Below, piece by piece: positions 34,097 through 43,081 of a DNA stretch of 64,000 bases. Made by a program: the position numbers and the translations under genes. Location: assembly GCF_006438875.1 (NCBI RefSeq), contig NZ_RCZH01000018.1, forward strand, positions 78,931-142,930, read 5' to 3'. The notes beneath the pieces are model-generated. The model ran no database searches. It saw only the letters and a list, made by a program, of their open reading frames with translations, and was not told the DNA's origin. Origin of the DNA: Flavobacterium pectinovorum. Its GTDB lineage: Bacteria; Bacteroidota; Bacteroidia; Flavobacteriales; Flavobacteriaceae. The first letter of the stretch is position 1, and each line of letters starts with the position of its first letter.

Positions 34097-37000
34097 TTAA
34101 AAGATTATTTTTTTGACAACTTTTCTGTTTTCGCTGTCAGTGACCTGAACAAGAAAAACCTGAGGGGCCAGACTTGCTTTGTTATGCTCAAAGTGGGTAT
34201 CATTTATATTTTTATTTTCGAAAAGCAGCCTCCCGAGAATATCAAAAATCCGTACCGCAGTAATCATACGGGTACTTTGAACAAATAATGTAGTGCTTTT
34301 GGTGTATACTATTATGCTATTTTCAAGTACCGTTTGGGGATCAATGCCCAACGTACCTTTTGTATAGACTAATTCAAAACGCTTGTCAAAAGTTCCGATT
34401 TCACTATTGAAAGTATAGGGTTTGGTTTTGATACTGCTTGTGGTTGCTGTGAGATTATCTTTGATCAGTATATCCTGATCTCCGGTAAATAAACCATCTG
34501 TTTTATAAATAGCAATAGTAAAGATGCCGGATTCTACAGCTTTAAAACCCAGTGGAACAGCATCATCAGCTGTAAAAGGCAGAACCCTCCCCTGAATAGT
34601 ATAAGAAGTGCTTCCTATTAATGAATATAACTCACTGCCTGTGCCTCCAAACTTTAATCCGTCATAACCATAATCGATTCCGTTTGTTGCGCCTGCCGCA
34701 TACCCAACTAATATTGTATTTAAGGCTGCATTGCCACTGCCCAGGATTAACCAAATGCGATGCCTTTCAATATCAGGTTCTACCGTATTAGCCTTTAATG
34801 TTTTACCCTTGAAAAACTGATTAGCATTATTTATTGTTCTCATGCTGTTGGTAAAAACCATACTTCCCTGAGCAACAGCCTTTACCAAAAATCCCTGACC
34901 AGTTTGTATAATTCCGTTTGGGGTTACCGGACTATTACCTGTTCCGCCACCGCCAACTGTTGCAGGTGTTCCTCCCATACCAGGGTTCCAAACTGCATAA
35001 TTAGTTCCCGGAGGAAAAAGACCCGTTGTGGCATTAATAGCCAAAGTATGTGCATAAAAATACAGCGTACCTGTAATCATGGTACTATTGGCATTTACCA
35101 ATGTAGTCCCGCTTATTGCAGACGGATATGGATTCCCTAGACCGTTATAGGCCGCTCCGGTCATTTCCAACGGTGTTGTGATAGTTCCGTTGTTAGGAAC
35201 ACCCATAAAACTTCCCGGCCATGCCGTTTGTGTCGTGGACCAGTTATTAGGCGCACGCACTGCAATCGCTTTTGCTAATGGGAAATTACCTGTTGCCGGA
35301 GTTGCGGTATACGTATTATTTAAAATATTATACACATAAAAACGATTTGAGAGCGTATTAGGCGAAAACTGCTGCAAGGTCTGTATACTCGTCACCGGAC
35401 TACTCCATAGCGTATGATCTAAACGTATAATTGGGGCAGAATCGCGAATAACAGTTATATTTCCGGAATTGGCCTGATTACTATTTTGTATCAAATTAGA
35501 ATTGTTCTGCATCGTAAAGCTGCTGCCTGAAACTACGGTAAGTATTCCGTTTAATGTCACATTTATCCCTGACGGAATCAAAACCACTGCATTGTTGTTA
35601 ACCGTTAAGGAACAACACTCAAAAGAAGATGCCGGCGTATAATTGCTTGAAATAATAACCGATGTTGTACTGGTAGGTGCACCATTGCTCCATGCTCCGT
35701 TCCAGGTTGTAGTAGGGCCTATATTTACAGTTCCTATAGCACTTGCACTAATACCGTTACCATCTTTTACGGTAACGGTATAGGATGTAGAAGCTGTAAT
35801 GTTCGTCACAACCGGATTAGCGATACTGGCATTGTTTAAAAAAGTGGCGGGTGTCCAACTGTAAATAAAACTGGCATCACCATTAACTATTGTATTTAAA
35901 GGAACATTTGAGCCACTACAAGTATCCCCTGTCCCTGTTATACTAACCGTTGGGTCGGCACCAGATATCCCTGTTACTGCTGTCACCTGGCCTGGCATCA
36001 ATGTAGCATTGTCTACAATAACAGCATTTGCAGATAAGGCATTGTACTTTATCCATGGATTATTTATCTGATTAAAAATACCATTGAATGTCGCTGCTGA
36101 AATAGCAGATTCAGTTCCTGTAATATCCGGATTCGTATAAATTGCATTTAGGGTTGCCACATGCGAACTTCCTCCTGATTGGCTCACCATCCAATATCTG
36201 TTTAAATAATTTGAAGTACTGGCATTATCCGGATGTTTGGCATTGGCCAGCTTGACTCCAAAATAATGACTGGCACTATTGTCATCGTTCAACGTTATTG
36301 TTATGGGAGAATATTCGACTGTACCACTTGCGTCTCCAACTGGATACGTAAAAGGAATATGTTCCGTTAAAATTTTTCTAACCTCTCCAACACCGTCAGC
36401 TATTATCATTTTTGTCGCACTGGGTGCCGTTACTGAAAGCGTATTGATCGTAAGATTTAGTGTGGCGATATTCAGTGTTCCTGATAAAAGGTTCAAAACA
36501 CCACTCACTGCAGTTTCCTGTCCAAGAACTACACCTCCCAGGCGGTTTATTGTTAAATCTTTTAAAGATGGATTTGCACTGAATAAATCAGAAGCCAGAA
36601 TAATGATACCGCTTCCTCCAAAGTTCAGAGATGAAAGAGGACTTACTTCTATATTTCCAAAGGTTTTGCTTATCGTTCCGGAAATGCCCAGAGTGGTTTC
36701 CCCAACTTTTAAAGTGCCGGAGGTTAGCGCAAGTAAATTGGCAACATTTACAGGGCTGTACATCAAAACACCAGTACCATTATTAATATTAAGCTGATCG
36801 AATCCCGTGGTTGCGGTCCCCAAAATAGACTGCGCAGACACTCCATTGAAAACAATGCTATGACCGGAAGCGGCTACAAAAGTACCACTGTTGTCAAAAT
36901 CACCACTAAGGCTATGGTTAAAATTGCCACTATTCAAAGTGGTTCCCTCACCAATAATCAGGTTTTTTCCTATTGTTAAAGCAGATGTTGCAGTAGCAGC

Positions 37001-40000
37001 TGTAGTGCCGGCAAGGCTAAAATCCCCCAAAATGGTTTGTAAGGTAGCAGGCATTGTCTTAATCCCGCTTCCGCTAAGAATTAAATTGGAATAACCTGCT
37101 GTGCTCCCATTAGGATTTAATATTATCTGTGATGCACCATTATATTCTACTGTTGTAGTACCTAAAACAATAACACTCCAGCTACCATTATTTGTCATTG
37201 AACCAGCAATCCTGATGGTACAACCATCTGTCATCGACAAAAGTTTACCACTATTTATAGTCATGTTATAAAAATCAGTGATTCCGGAAATAGTAGCTGA
37301 AGTGTTTGTAAAAATAATATTGCTTGTATTGGGATTAAATGTTCCCCCGTGATTATTCCATGCAGCTGGTCCGGCAATTGTAGCTTGGGCTGTCCCAACA
37401 GCATTTAATATACTGCCACTCTCCATGTTTAGTGTATTAATTTCTGTCAACAACGGTAAAATGGGGTCAAAAGTCGTCGTTGCAGCATCAGGAATAATAA
37501 TATTTTTGGTTATGGATGGCCCAACATTAGGTGTCCAGTTCTGTACTGTTGTCCACGAGGTTGATACTGATCCGTTCCAAACCAACGTATTGTTTGTACT
37601 GTATTCATCCAAAGTAATATTCTTAACACCATCAAAAGTACTTGAAAAAAAAGCAATATTTACATTCGATAAAGAAACCCAGTTATCACTAGCATCAAAA
37701 GCCGAGGCACCATATTCTATGTTCGCAATTTTGGCCCATAAAACAAGACGATCCTCATTATTACCATTAAGTTCACTGTCGAGATAATGGTAAGAAACAG
37801 TAGCACTTGTTCCTACTGCTCCGGTTTGGATCACTTCCATTTCGCGATTTATGGCTCCTGCATGCCATGAAGGCGTAACACCAATATTGACCTTTACACT
37901 CACCTCGGTGGGAAGTGTTCCCACGTTTGCAAAATAGACTTTAGTAAACTTGCTTCCAAAAGAATAATTTACACCAAAAGTAATTGAAGCACGTCTTATA
38001 ATACCCGTTGTATCCCCTATTCCATCAGTAGTGGAATTAGGTCCCATATTTAGTGTCAAAGGGATTGAACCATTGTGCATATCCAGAGTTCCTTTAATTG
38101 CCGAAGGATTATTACTTTGCAAATTCAAAATTCCATTGATTGAAAAATCACCTGCAGAGGTTATACCCCCAACACTATTTATAGTAAGATTATTGACAGC
38201 GTTTATAAAAAATCCTGCTGGCAATGTAATTGCAATTGGGTTCGTAAAAATTAGCGTAGCATCTGTACCAGAAACATCAATAGTACCACTTGTACGTGTT
38301 GGTGAATTGCCAGACAACGTCATTGTATTGGAACCAACCAAAAGGGTTCCTGATACTAATGACAAAGTGCCTGCCACTGAAACCGAACCTGATAAATTAA
38401 TTCCTATTGAACGGTTAAGGGTAAGATTATTAAGAATTACAGCAGGCAGGCTTCCAACTCCACTGCCGCCAATACTAATATTACTGGTAAGGCCACCAAC
38501 TAGAGAACCCGATACTACTGAAATTGTTCCGTTAAGGGTTAGTGTATGTGTACCAATAGTTAAGCCACCACTAGCAAGTGTCAGGGGGTGCATTACCTTA
38601 ATATCATCATTAAGCGCTAATCCTTCAGGATTATTAACCGTAAAGCCGTCCATAGAATTGGAAAACAAGGCGCCCGAAGGAATATTTTGTGCCACAGTAC
38701 CTGCAAATGTAAGTATGGAACCTACAGCAGTTGCGTCTATTTTGGCATTATTAGAAAAAACAAGATTGCCCAGCACCGTTAATTCATGACCATTTAGAAG
38801 CAGTTTGTAAGTGGGCTGTGCGTTGGTAATATTCCTTAACGATCTGTTTTGATCCAAAACGCAGTCATTAAATGGAGAAGCTGCAAAAGAGATATCAGAT
38901 CCGTTTGGAGGAACAAGCCCTCCCTGCCAATTGCTGGCAACAGAAAAATCAGTGCTGGTAGCACCCGACCAAACATAGGCCGTAATTTCCAGAGCACCCA
39001 TTTTTGGTATTGTACTCCTCGCCAGACCTGTATAATCCCCAGTAATCCCAGTTCCTGTTATGGCGGGCATGGCTGCTGAAGTGTAATAATTCAGCGGAAT
39101 ATTACTCCCTGCTACGGCGAAGAGAGGATTGATATTTAAACTTAAGGCATCTTGTGATGTTGCTGCTTTCCATAAGGCCAAAGTCGTTTTATCGGTAGAG
39201 AAAGATCCCAAAAATGCATTTCCGGTAACCACATAATCATTATAGTCAATGGTTAATCCGCTGAGTCCGGCTATACGAATAGCATAATGTTTTCCTGTCG
39301 CTCCGCCAGTTCGAACATTCATAAGAATGTTGTTTCTGTAATTACGTATAACCGTATTGTTTAAATTCCATAATGCAGCAGTTGAAGAAGTAGTTCCTGA
39401 ACTTACCGCACCAGCCACATAAACCGTATTAAAATAAATATTATTGCTATAGATCGCATTATTACTGCTATTGTCATTGATACCATAAATCTTATACCCT
39501 CCGGTAACTCCTGTACCAATATTAATAATATTATTATCTGTAGTGGTTACACCGTTACCCAAAAGTATACCGTCTATTTCTGAAAGAATATTGGTCGACG
39601 AAACAAACAGGTCATGAATAAAATTGCCTGTAACGGAGTTCGTACCTGAATTAGGTCCCGAATAATCAATACCGATAACATTCACTGCAGCACTGGCATG
39701 TGTATTACGAAGATTGTAAATTGTATTGCCAGCCAACAACTGGCTGGTGCCCGCCAGCACTACGGTTTGCTGTATGCCTCTTAGGGTTGAACTCGCAGAA
39801 GTGGTTAAATCCCGTACTGTATTATTACGGATGATATTTGAGGCTCCTCCTGTACAGATTCCATCGACTTTGATAACAGACGTACCGTTGTATGCACTAG
39901 TCAGGTTCGCAATGGTATTTCCTGTAATGGTAACAAGATTCACAGCAGAATTAACATAGATTCCCCTCAGATCCTGCTTAAACAATGAAGATGTGGCCGG

Positions 40001-41641
40001 AGAGCTTGTCCTGATGCTGTTAGCTGTAGAAAGACTCCCAATAAGATTATTGTTGATAGTAATAACCGAAGATGCTACTCCGCTAATTACAATCCCTTCA
40101 AAGCAATGAGAGTATCCCGCATTTCCATTAGTGGTAATAGAACCAATAGTATTATTTTCCATAGAGACTTCACCACTATTAAGATAACGTATACCATGTG
40201 TAGTAGAATAACCCGAGCCGTTAACATTAACACTTGGCACACTCGTGTACCCTGATCCCCCATTGGTAATAGCAAAACCTGTAACAATACCTCCGGAAAT
40301 AGTAGCTGTTGCTGTTGCTGTAGTTGTACTTCCTGAAAGCGTAAAAGTAATTAAAGGAGGTACCGTAAAGCCACTACCACCACTAACAAGAGTCAGAGCT
40401 GTAACAACACCACCCGAAATAGTCGCTGTTGCCGAAGCATTTGGAGTGGTTACCACAATAGAGTTTGTACCTGTTGCTGAACCAATGGTATTGCCAACCA
40501 GTGTAGCATTTCCCGCAGATAAATAAATTCCGTCCCACGGATTGGTGTTCGTGCTGCTGTATACCAAATTTTGGATTGTATTGTTCTCCAGTAAACTCGA
40601 TGCTGATGTATTTCCCGTAAAATAAATACCACTAAAAAAAGTAGCAAAGCTTGAATTCATTGTCCATGGAGTTCCGGTACAGAACGGACCACTTCCTCCT
40701 ATAAAATTGCCACTTATTACATGAGTGCTGGCAGTAGAAATGCGTATGACACTATAAATATTATTTCCTGTACAAACCAATGAAGCCGTATCATAGAAAC
40801 TATTACTGATAATTTTCCAATCTGTACTGTTCCCCGAAATATTAACACCATTCGCGCTATTACTGTCATTGAAAAAATTGTAAAAGGCGTTAAAACGAAT
40901 AATATTTCCACTGTTCTCGCGACCTGCCGTTCCATAAGTCAAAATCGCATTCATAGGACGGTTTACTCCTGCACTGGTCAAATTGCAATATTCAATTATA
41001 TTATTGTCATTTCCGTTTCCTGATGCAGAAGATACAAAATAGACAATACCTGTTGCAGCACTTAATCCAGATGCTTTCAGCGTAGCATATCTAACAATAT
41101 TATTTTCTGCAGAGTTAATGAATCGTAATGCAGACGCAGCTACACCTGTACCGGTATTGGCAAAGATAAGGTCAGCTGTGGTGCCTGTAGCATTTACTCG
41201 TCCGTCGATGGTCACATTATCGGCCCCGTTAAGACTTATTAAGGGATTGTCAATATTACCACTAACCGAATAACCGCTACCAGTAGCATAGAGTAAAACT
41301 GAACTGTAATTTGCCAAACCTGTACCGCTTGCATTTAAGGAAGCAGTAGCAGTTTCACTAGTACTACTTATGATTGCAATGGTCACAACACCTGTAACAA
41401 CACCCGAATTTATGGCATCAAAAGCAGCTTTTAAAGTAGTATAGTTTCCCCCTGTTCCAACCGTTATTGATGACAAAATAAAATTACTACATTCGTGATC
41501 CGTTCTTTCCCGCATTGCATTTGCTGGTAAAAAACTCAAAAGAAAAATAGACAAAAAAACAGAGGTAGAAATAGGTAGCTTATCTTTCAAAAAGGTACTA
41601 ATTGCTTTTCCTTTACGTAAAAGAAGCACTAGATTTTTCAT
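34097..41641 (-). CDS. Giant T9SS-secreted beta-repeat surface protein (2514 aa)
   Basis: The N-terminal export sequence is long (positive start, then ISTSVFLSIFLLSFLPANA). Residues about 50-850 look like a right-handed parallel beta-helix (NNIIRFNAFYN-type turns with many Asn). Near 400-480 two near-identical units occur (ATISGGVVTALTLVSGGSGF and ATISGGIVTGFAITNGGSGY). After that come W-x-G---T-x-W--xxNW modules (YVWSGATSTDFSVASNWQGG; LVWNGSVSTSWTTVQNWTPN), each followed by long filament-like repeats (LTLNGTISVVSG). A PKD/Ig-like unit lies near 1890 (SYTVTVKDGNG). The last 80 or so residues are a type A T9SS sorting domain (VRIFDILGRLLFE ... VFLVQVTDSENRKVVKKIIF). It is probably a cell-surface adhesin. 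Antisense frames up to 252 codons are shadows. Confidence 0.9.
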   Translation of the reverse strand: MKNLVLLLRKGKAISTFLKDKLPISTSVFLSIFLLSFLPANAMRERTDHECSNFILSSITVGTGGNYTTLKAAFDAINSGVVTGVVTIAIISSTSETATASLNASGTGLANYSSVLLYATGSGYSVSGNIDNPLISLNGADNVTIDGRVNATGTTADLIFANTGTGVAASALRFINSAENNIVRYATLKASGLSAATGIVYFVSSASGNGNDNNIIEYCNLTSAGVNRPMNAILTYGTAGRENSGNIIRFNAFYNFFNDSNSANGVNISGNSTDWKIISNSFYDTASLVCTGNNIYSVIRISTASTHVISGNFIGGSGPFCTGTPWTMNSSFATFFSGIYFTGNTSASSLLENNTIQNLVYSSTNTNPWDGIYLSAGNATLVGNTIGSATGTNSIVVTTPNASATATISGGVVTALTLVSGGSGFTVPPLITFTLSGSTTTATATATISGGIVTGFAITNGGSGYTSVPSVNVNGSGYSTTHGIRYLNSGEVSMENNTIGSITTNGNAGYSHCFEGIVISGVASSVITINNNLIGSLSTANSIRTSSPATSSLFKQDLRGIYVNSAVNLVTITGNTIANLTSAYNGTSVIKVDGICTGGASNIIRNNTVRDLTTSASSTLRGIQQTVVLAGTSQLLAGNTIYNLRNTHASAAVNVIGIDYSGPNSGTNSVTGNFIHDLFVSSTNILSEIDGILLGNGVTTTDNNIINIGTGVTGGYKIYGINDNSSNNAIYSNNIYFNTVYVAGAVSSGTTSSTAALWNLNNTVIRNYRNNILMNVRTGGATGKHYAIRIAGLSGLTIDYNDYVVTGNAFLGSFSTDKTTLALWKAATSQDALSLNINPLFAVAGSNIPLNYYTSAAMPAITGTGITGDYTGLARSTIPKMGALEITAYVWSGATSTDFSVASNWQGGLVPPNGSDISFAASPFNDCVLDQNRSLRNITNAQPTYKLLLNGHELTVLGNLVFSNNAKIDATAVGSILTFAGTVAQNIPSGALFSNSMDGFTVNNPEGLALNDDIKVMHPLTLASGGLTIGTHTLTLNGTISVVSGSLVGGLTSNISIGGSGVGSLPAVILNNLTLNRSIGINLSGSVSVAGTLSLVSGTLLVGSNTMTLSGNSPTRTSGTIDVSGTDATLIFTNPIAITLPAGFFINAVNNLTINSVGGITSAGDFSINGILNLQSNNPSAIKGTLDMHNGSIPLTLNMGPNSTTDGIGDTTGIIRRASITFGVNYSFGSKFTKVYFANVGTLPTEVSVKVNIGVTPSWHAGAINREMEVIQTGAVGTSATVSYHYLDSELNGNNEDRLVLWAKIANIEYGASAFDASDNWVSLSNVNIAFFSSTFDGVKNITLDEYSTNNTLVWNGSVSTSWTTVQNWTPNVGPSITKNIIIPDAATTTFDPILPLLTEINTLNMESGSILNAVGTAQATIAGPAAWNNHGGTFNPNTSNIIFTNTSATISGITDFYNMTINSGKLLSMTDGCTIRIAGSMTNNGSWSVIVLGTTTVEYNGASQIILNPNGSTAGYSNLILSGSGIKTMPATLQTILGDFSLAGTTAATATSALTIGKNLIIGEGTTLNSGNFNHSLSGDFDNSGTFVAASGHSIVFNGVSAQSILGTATTGFDQLNINNGTGVLMYSPVNVANLLALTSGTLKVGETTLGISGTISKTFGNIEVSPLSSLNFGGSGIIILASDLFSANPSLKDLTINRLGGVVLGQETAVSGVLNLLSGTLNIATLNLTINTLSVTAPSATKMIIADGVGEVRKILTEHIPFTYPVGDASGTVEYSPITITLNDDNSASHYFGVKLANAKHPDNASTSNYLNRYWMVSQSGGSSHVATLNAIYTNPDITGTESAISAATFNGIFNQINNPWIKYNALSANAVIVDNATLMPGQVTAVTGISGADPTVSITGTGDTCSGSNVPLNTIVNGDASFIYSWTPATFLNNASIANPVVTNITASTSYTVTVKDGNGISASAIGTVNIGPTTTWNGAWSNGAPTSTTSVIISSNYTPASSFECCSLTVNNNAVVLIPSGINVTLNGILTVVSGSSFTMQNNSNLIQNSNQANSGNITVIRDSAPIIRLDHTLWSSPVTSIQTLQQFSPNTLSNRFYVYNILNNTYTATPATGNFPLAKAIAVRAPNNWSTTQTAWPGSFMGVPNNGTITTPLEMTGAAYNGLGNPYPSAISGTTLVNANSTMITGTLYFYAHTLAINATTGLFPPGTNYAVWNPGMGGTPATVGGGGTGNSPVTPNGIIQTGQGFLVKAVAQGSMVFTNSMRTINNANQFFKGKTLKANTVEPDIERHRIWLILGSGNAALNTILVGYAAGATNGIDYGYDGLKFGGTGSELYSLIGSTSYTIQGRVLPFTADDAVPLGFKAVESGIFTIAIYKTDGLFTGDQDILIKDNLTATTSSIKTKPYTFNSEIGTFDKRFELVYTKGTLGIDPQTVLENSIIVYTKSTTLFVQSTRMITAVRIFDILGRLLFENKNINDTHFEHNKASLAPQVFLVQVTDSENRKVVKKIIF

Positions 41642-42280
41642 GATAATCAGAAGGGGAATTTAAGCATAGTGCAGGTCTGGTCTTTTAGATACCTTATCTT
41701 ACAAGAAAATACACAATATGCTTTTAATCAGTCAAATGTATTCTTTTATCGACAGGTATAACTATAATGTTTATAAGTTTTTTCTTAATTCAGCAATATT
41801 AACAGTAAATACCTAATTATCAACACTTCCACTATATTAATTGTCTCAAAAATAAAATAATCATTTGAAATAGTTCTGATCTTAATACCTAAGCTTTTAA
41901 TGTACAGCCAAAATACGATGACCTATTTATTCTAATTGTATTTCCTTATCAAACATTATTTATTTCCGCTGCCCACATAATGGATGGTAAAATGAAGCAA
42001 AAGAGCTCTGGAAATATGCATTATTGGAATCTGAAGCCCAAAACAAATAATGATAAAAATCCCAGCATCATTTCCAAAGAAAGGGAATAAGACTCTTTCA
42101 AAAGAAATCCAAAAAAATCATGGGCACAAAAAGGATTAAAAAAAAGGTTCGAGACCTATAAGCTCCTGAAGCTAATGGTCACTCTTATTTATTAAGGAGC
42201 ACTCAATTTGAGAGTTTTTCCAAAGGAATATATTTTTTGTGATGCCGACAATTCTCCTCAGTAAGCCTATTATTTATATA
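41642..42280. other. Intergenic, no gene seen
   Basis: Separates the kinase-like gene from the giant adhesin gene, both on the minus strand. A+T-rich; I find no open frame or hairpin worth naming. The promoter of the adhesin gene must be near its start. Confidence 0.35.
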
Positions 42281-42661
42281 TCAACTTCGCCTCTTTAAAC
42301 AAATAAACTTCGATAATTCTTCTGTCGAAGTATTTAGTGATTCAGCAGATTGGATAATCAGGAGTAAAATTTCTCTTAACTCATTATTTCCAAGATTTAC
42401 ATCTTCACACAACAATTTTGAAAGACCTAGAATGTTAGCAACCGACTTTCTGACCTTGTGAGAAATCGCAAACATCATCTGTTCTAAATTGCTATTAAAT
42501 TCTTCCATATTCAACTCTTTTTCTGTTTCTCGAATGTTCAAATTTATATTAGCAATTTTTAAATCGCTAGTACATCTTTCCAATTCTTCATGATTAGAAA
42601 TAAGTTCTTGCTTTGCTTTTTTTAACTTATCTAATATAATATCTTGATCCATAATTTTCAA
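42281..42661 (-). CDS. Histidine-kinase DHp-only protein (no ATPase domain)
   Basis: A 126-residue protein with a coiled-coil N-terminal half (KLKKAKQELISNHEELERCT; RETEKELNMEEFNSNLEQMM) followed by a phosphoacceptor-like helix. His68 sits in FAISHKVRKSVANILGLSKL, the H-box pattern of HisKA domains, and a second helix follows (NNELREILLLIIQSAESLNT). It stops before any N, G1 or G2 box, so it cannot bind ATP for autophosphorylation. It could be an HPt-like relay intermediate or a partner that is phosphorylated in trans. It lies between the usher operon and the second adhesin gene, so it may link signalling to surface-fibre expression. Truncation of a former kinase is the alternative. Confidence 0.75.
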   Translation of the reverse strand: MKIMDQDIILDKLKKAKQELISNHEELERCTSDLKIANINLNIRETEKELNMEEFNSNLEQMMFAISHKVRKSVANILGLSKLLCEDVNLGNNELREILLLIIQSAESLNTSTEELSKFICLKRRS

Positions 42662-42669
42662 TTAATAAA

Positions 42670-42731
42670 GTTGTATTAAAAGTACAACATTTAAATTTAC
42701 GTTAGAATGACAAGGATTGTCCGATTCTAAC
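42670..42731 (-). promoter_or_regulatory. Two inverted repeats upstream of the kinase-like gene
   Basis: GTTGTA-TTAAAAG-TACAAC at 42670-42688 and a longer hairpin at 42701-42731, whose arms GTTAGAATGACA and TGTC-CG-ATTCTAAC pair with a 2-nt bulge. On the minus strand TACTTTTA between them resembles a -7 box. They may be operator sites or a structured leader. Confidence 0.45.
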
Positions 42732-42818
42732 CTAATACATTTATAATCAACATCAATTTACGCTTTTTTGGCTGATTTAAAATTTTTTATATCCAAATCT
42801 ATTTAGAATTTTATTCTT

Positions 42819-42843
42819 AATAAAACAAGGATCTTGTTTTATT
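42819..42843. terminator. Perfect hairpin, likely bidirectional terminator of the usher operon
   Basis: AATAAAACAAG-GAT-CTTGTTTTATT: an 11-bp stem with a 3-nt loop and flanking T/A runs, 239 bp after the usher stop. It would end the usher operon before the kinase-like gene. Confidence 0.55.
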
Positions 42844-43081
42844 TTACTGCTTAAGTATTTATATTGTCATTCTTTAAAAAATGAACGCTGCTTATAATTG
42901 ATTTGATGTGCTTTTACCTGTATTTATTGTTTCTAATTTACAATTATTACCAATTGTCTTAATTCAAAAAAATGTTTTCGTTTCTCCATTTTTGATCTTT
43001 ATAAAATCAATGATTTAAAAAGCCTTTAATGATAAAAGTTATTTTCAGATATGATAGAGCCTGAAAATTTAAACCTAAAAA

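Noticed and set aside
38031..38789. Long plus-strand frame (252 codons) opposite the 2514-residue adhesin, with similar antisense frames opposite both giant genes
   Set aside because: They lie fully antisense to well-supported genes, have no recognisable domains, and arise from the repetitive Thr/Gly/Asn codon use of the adhesins.
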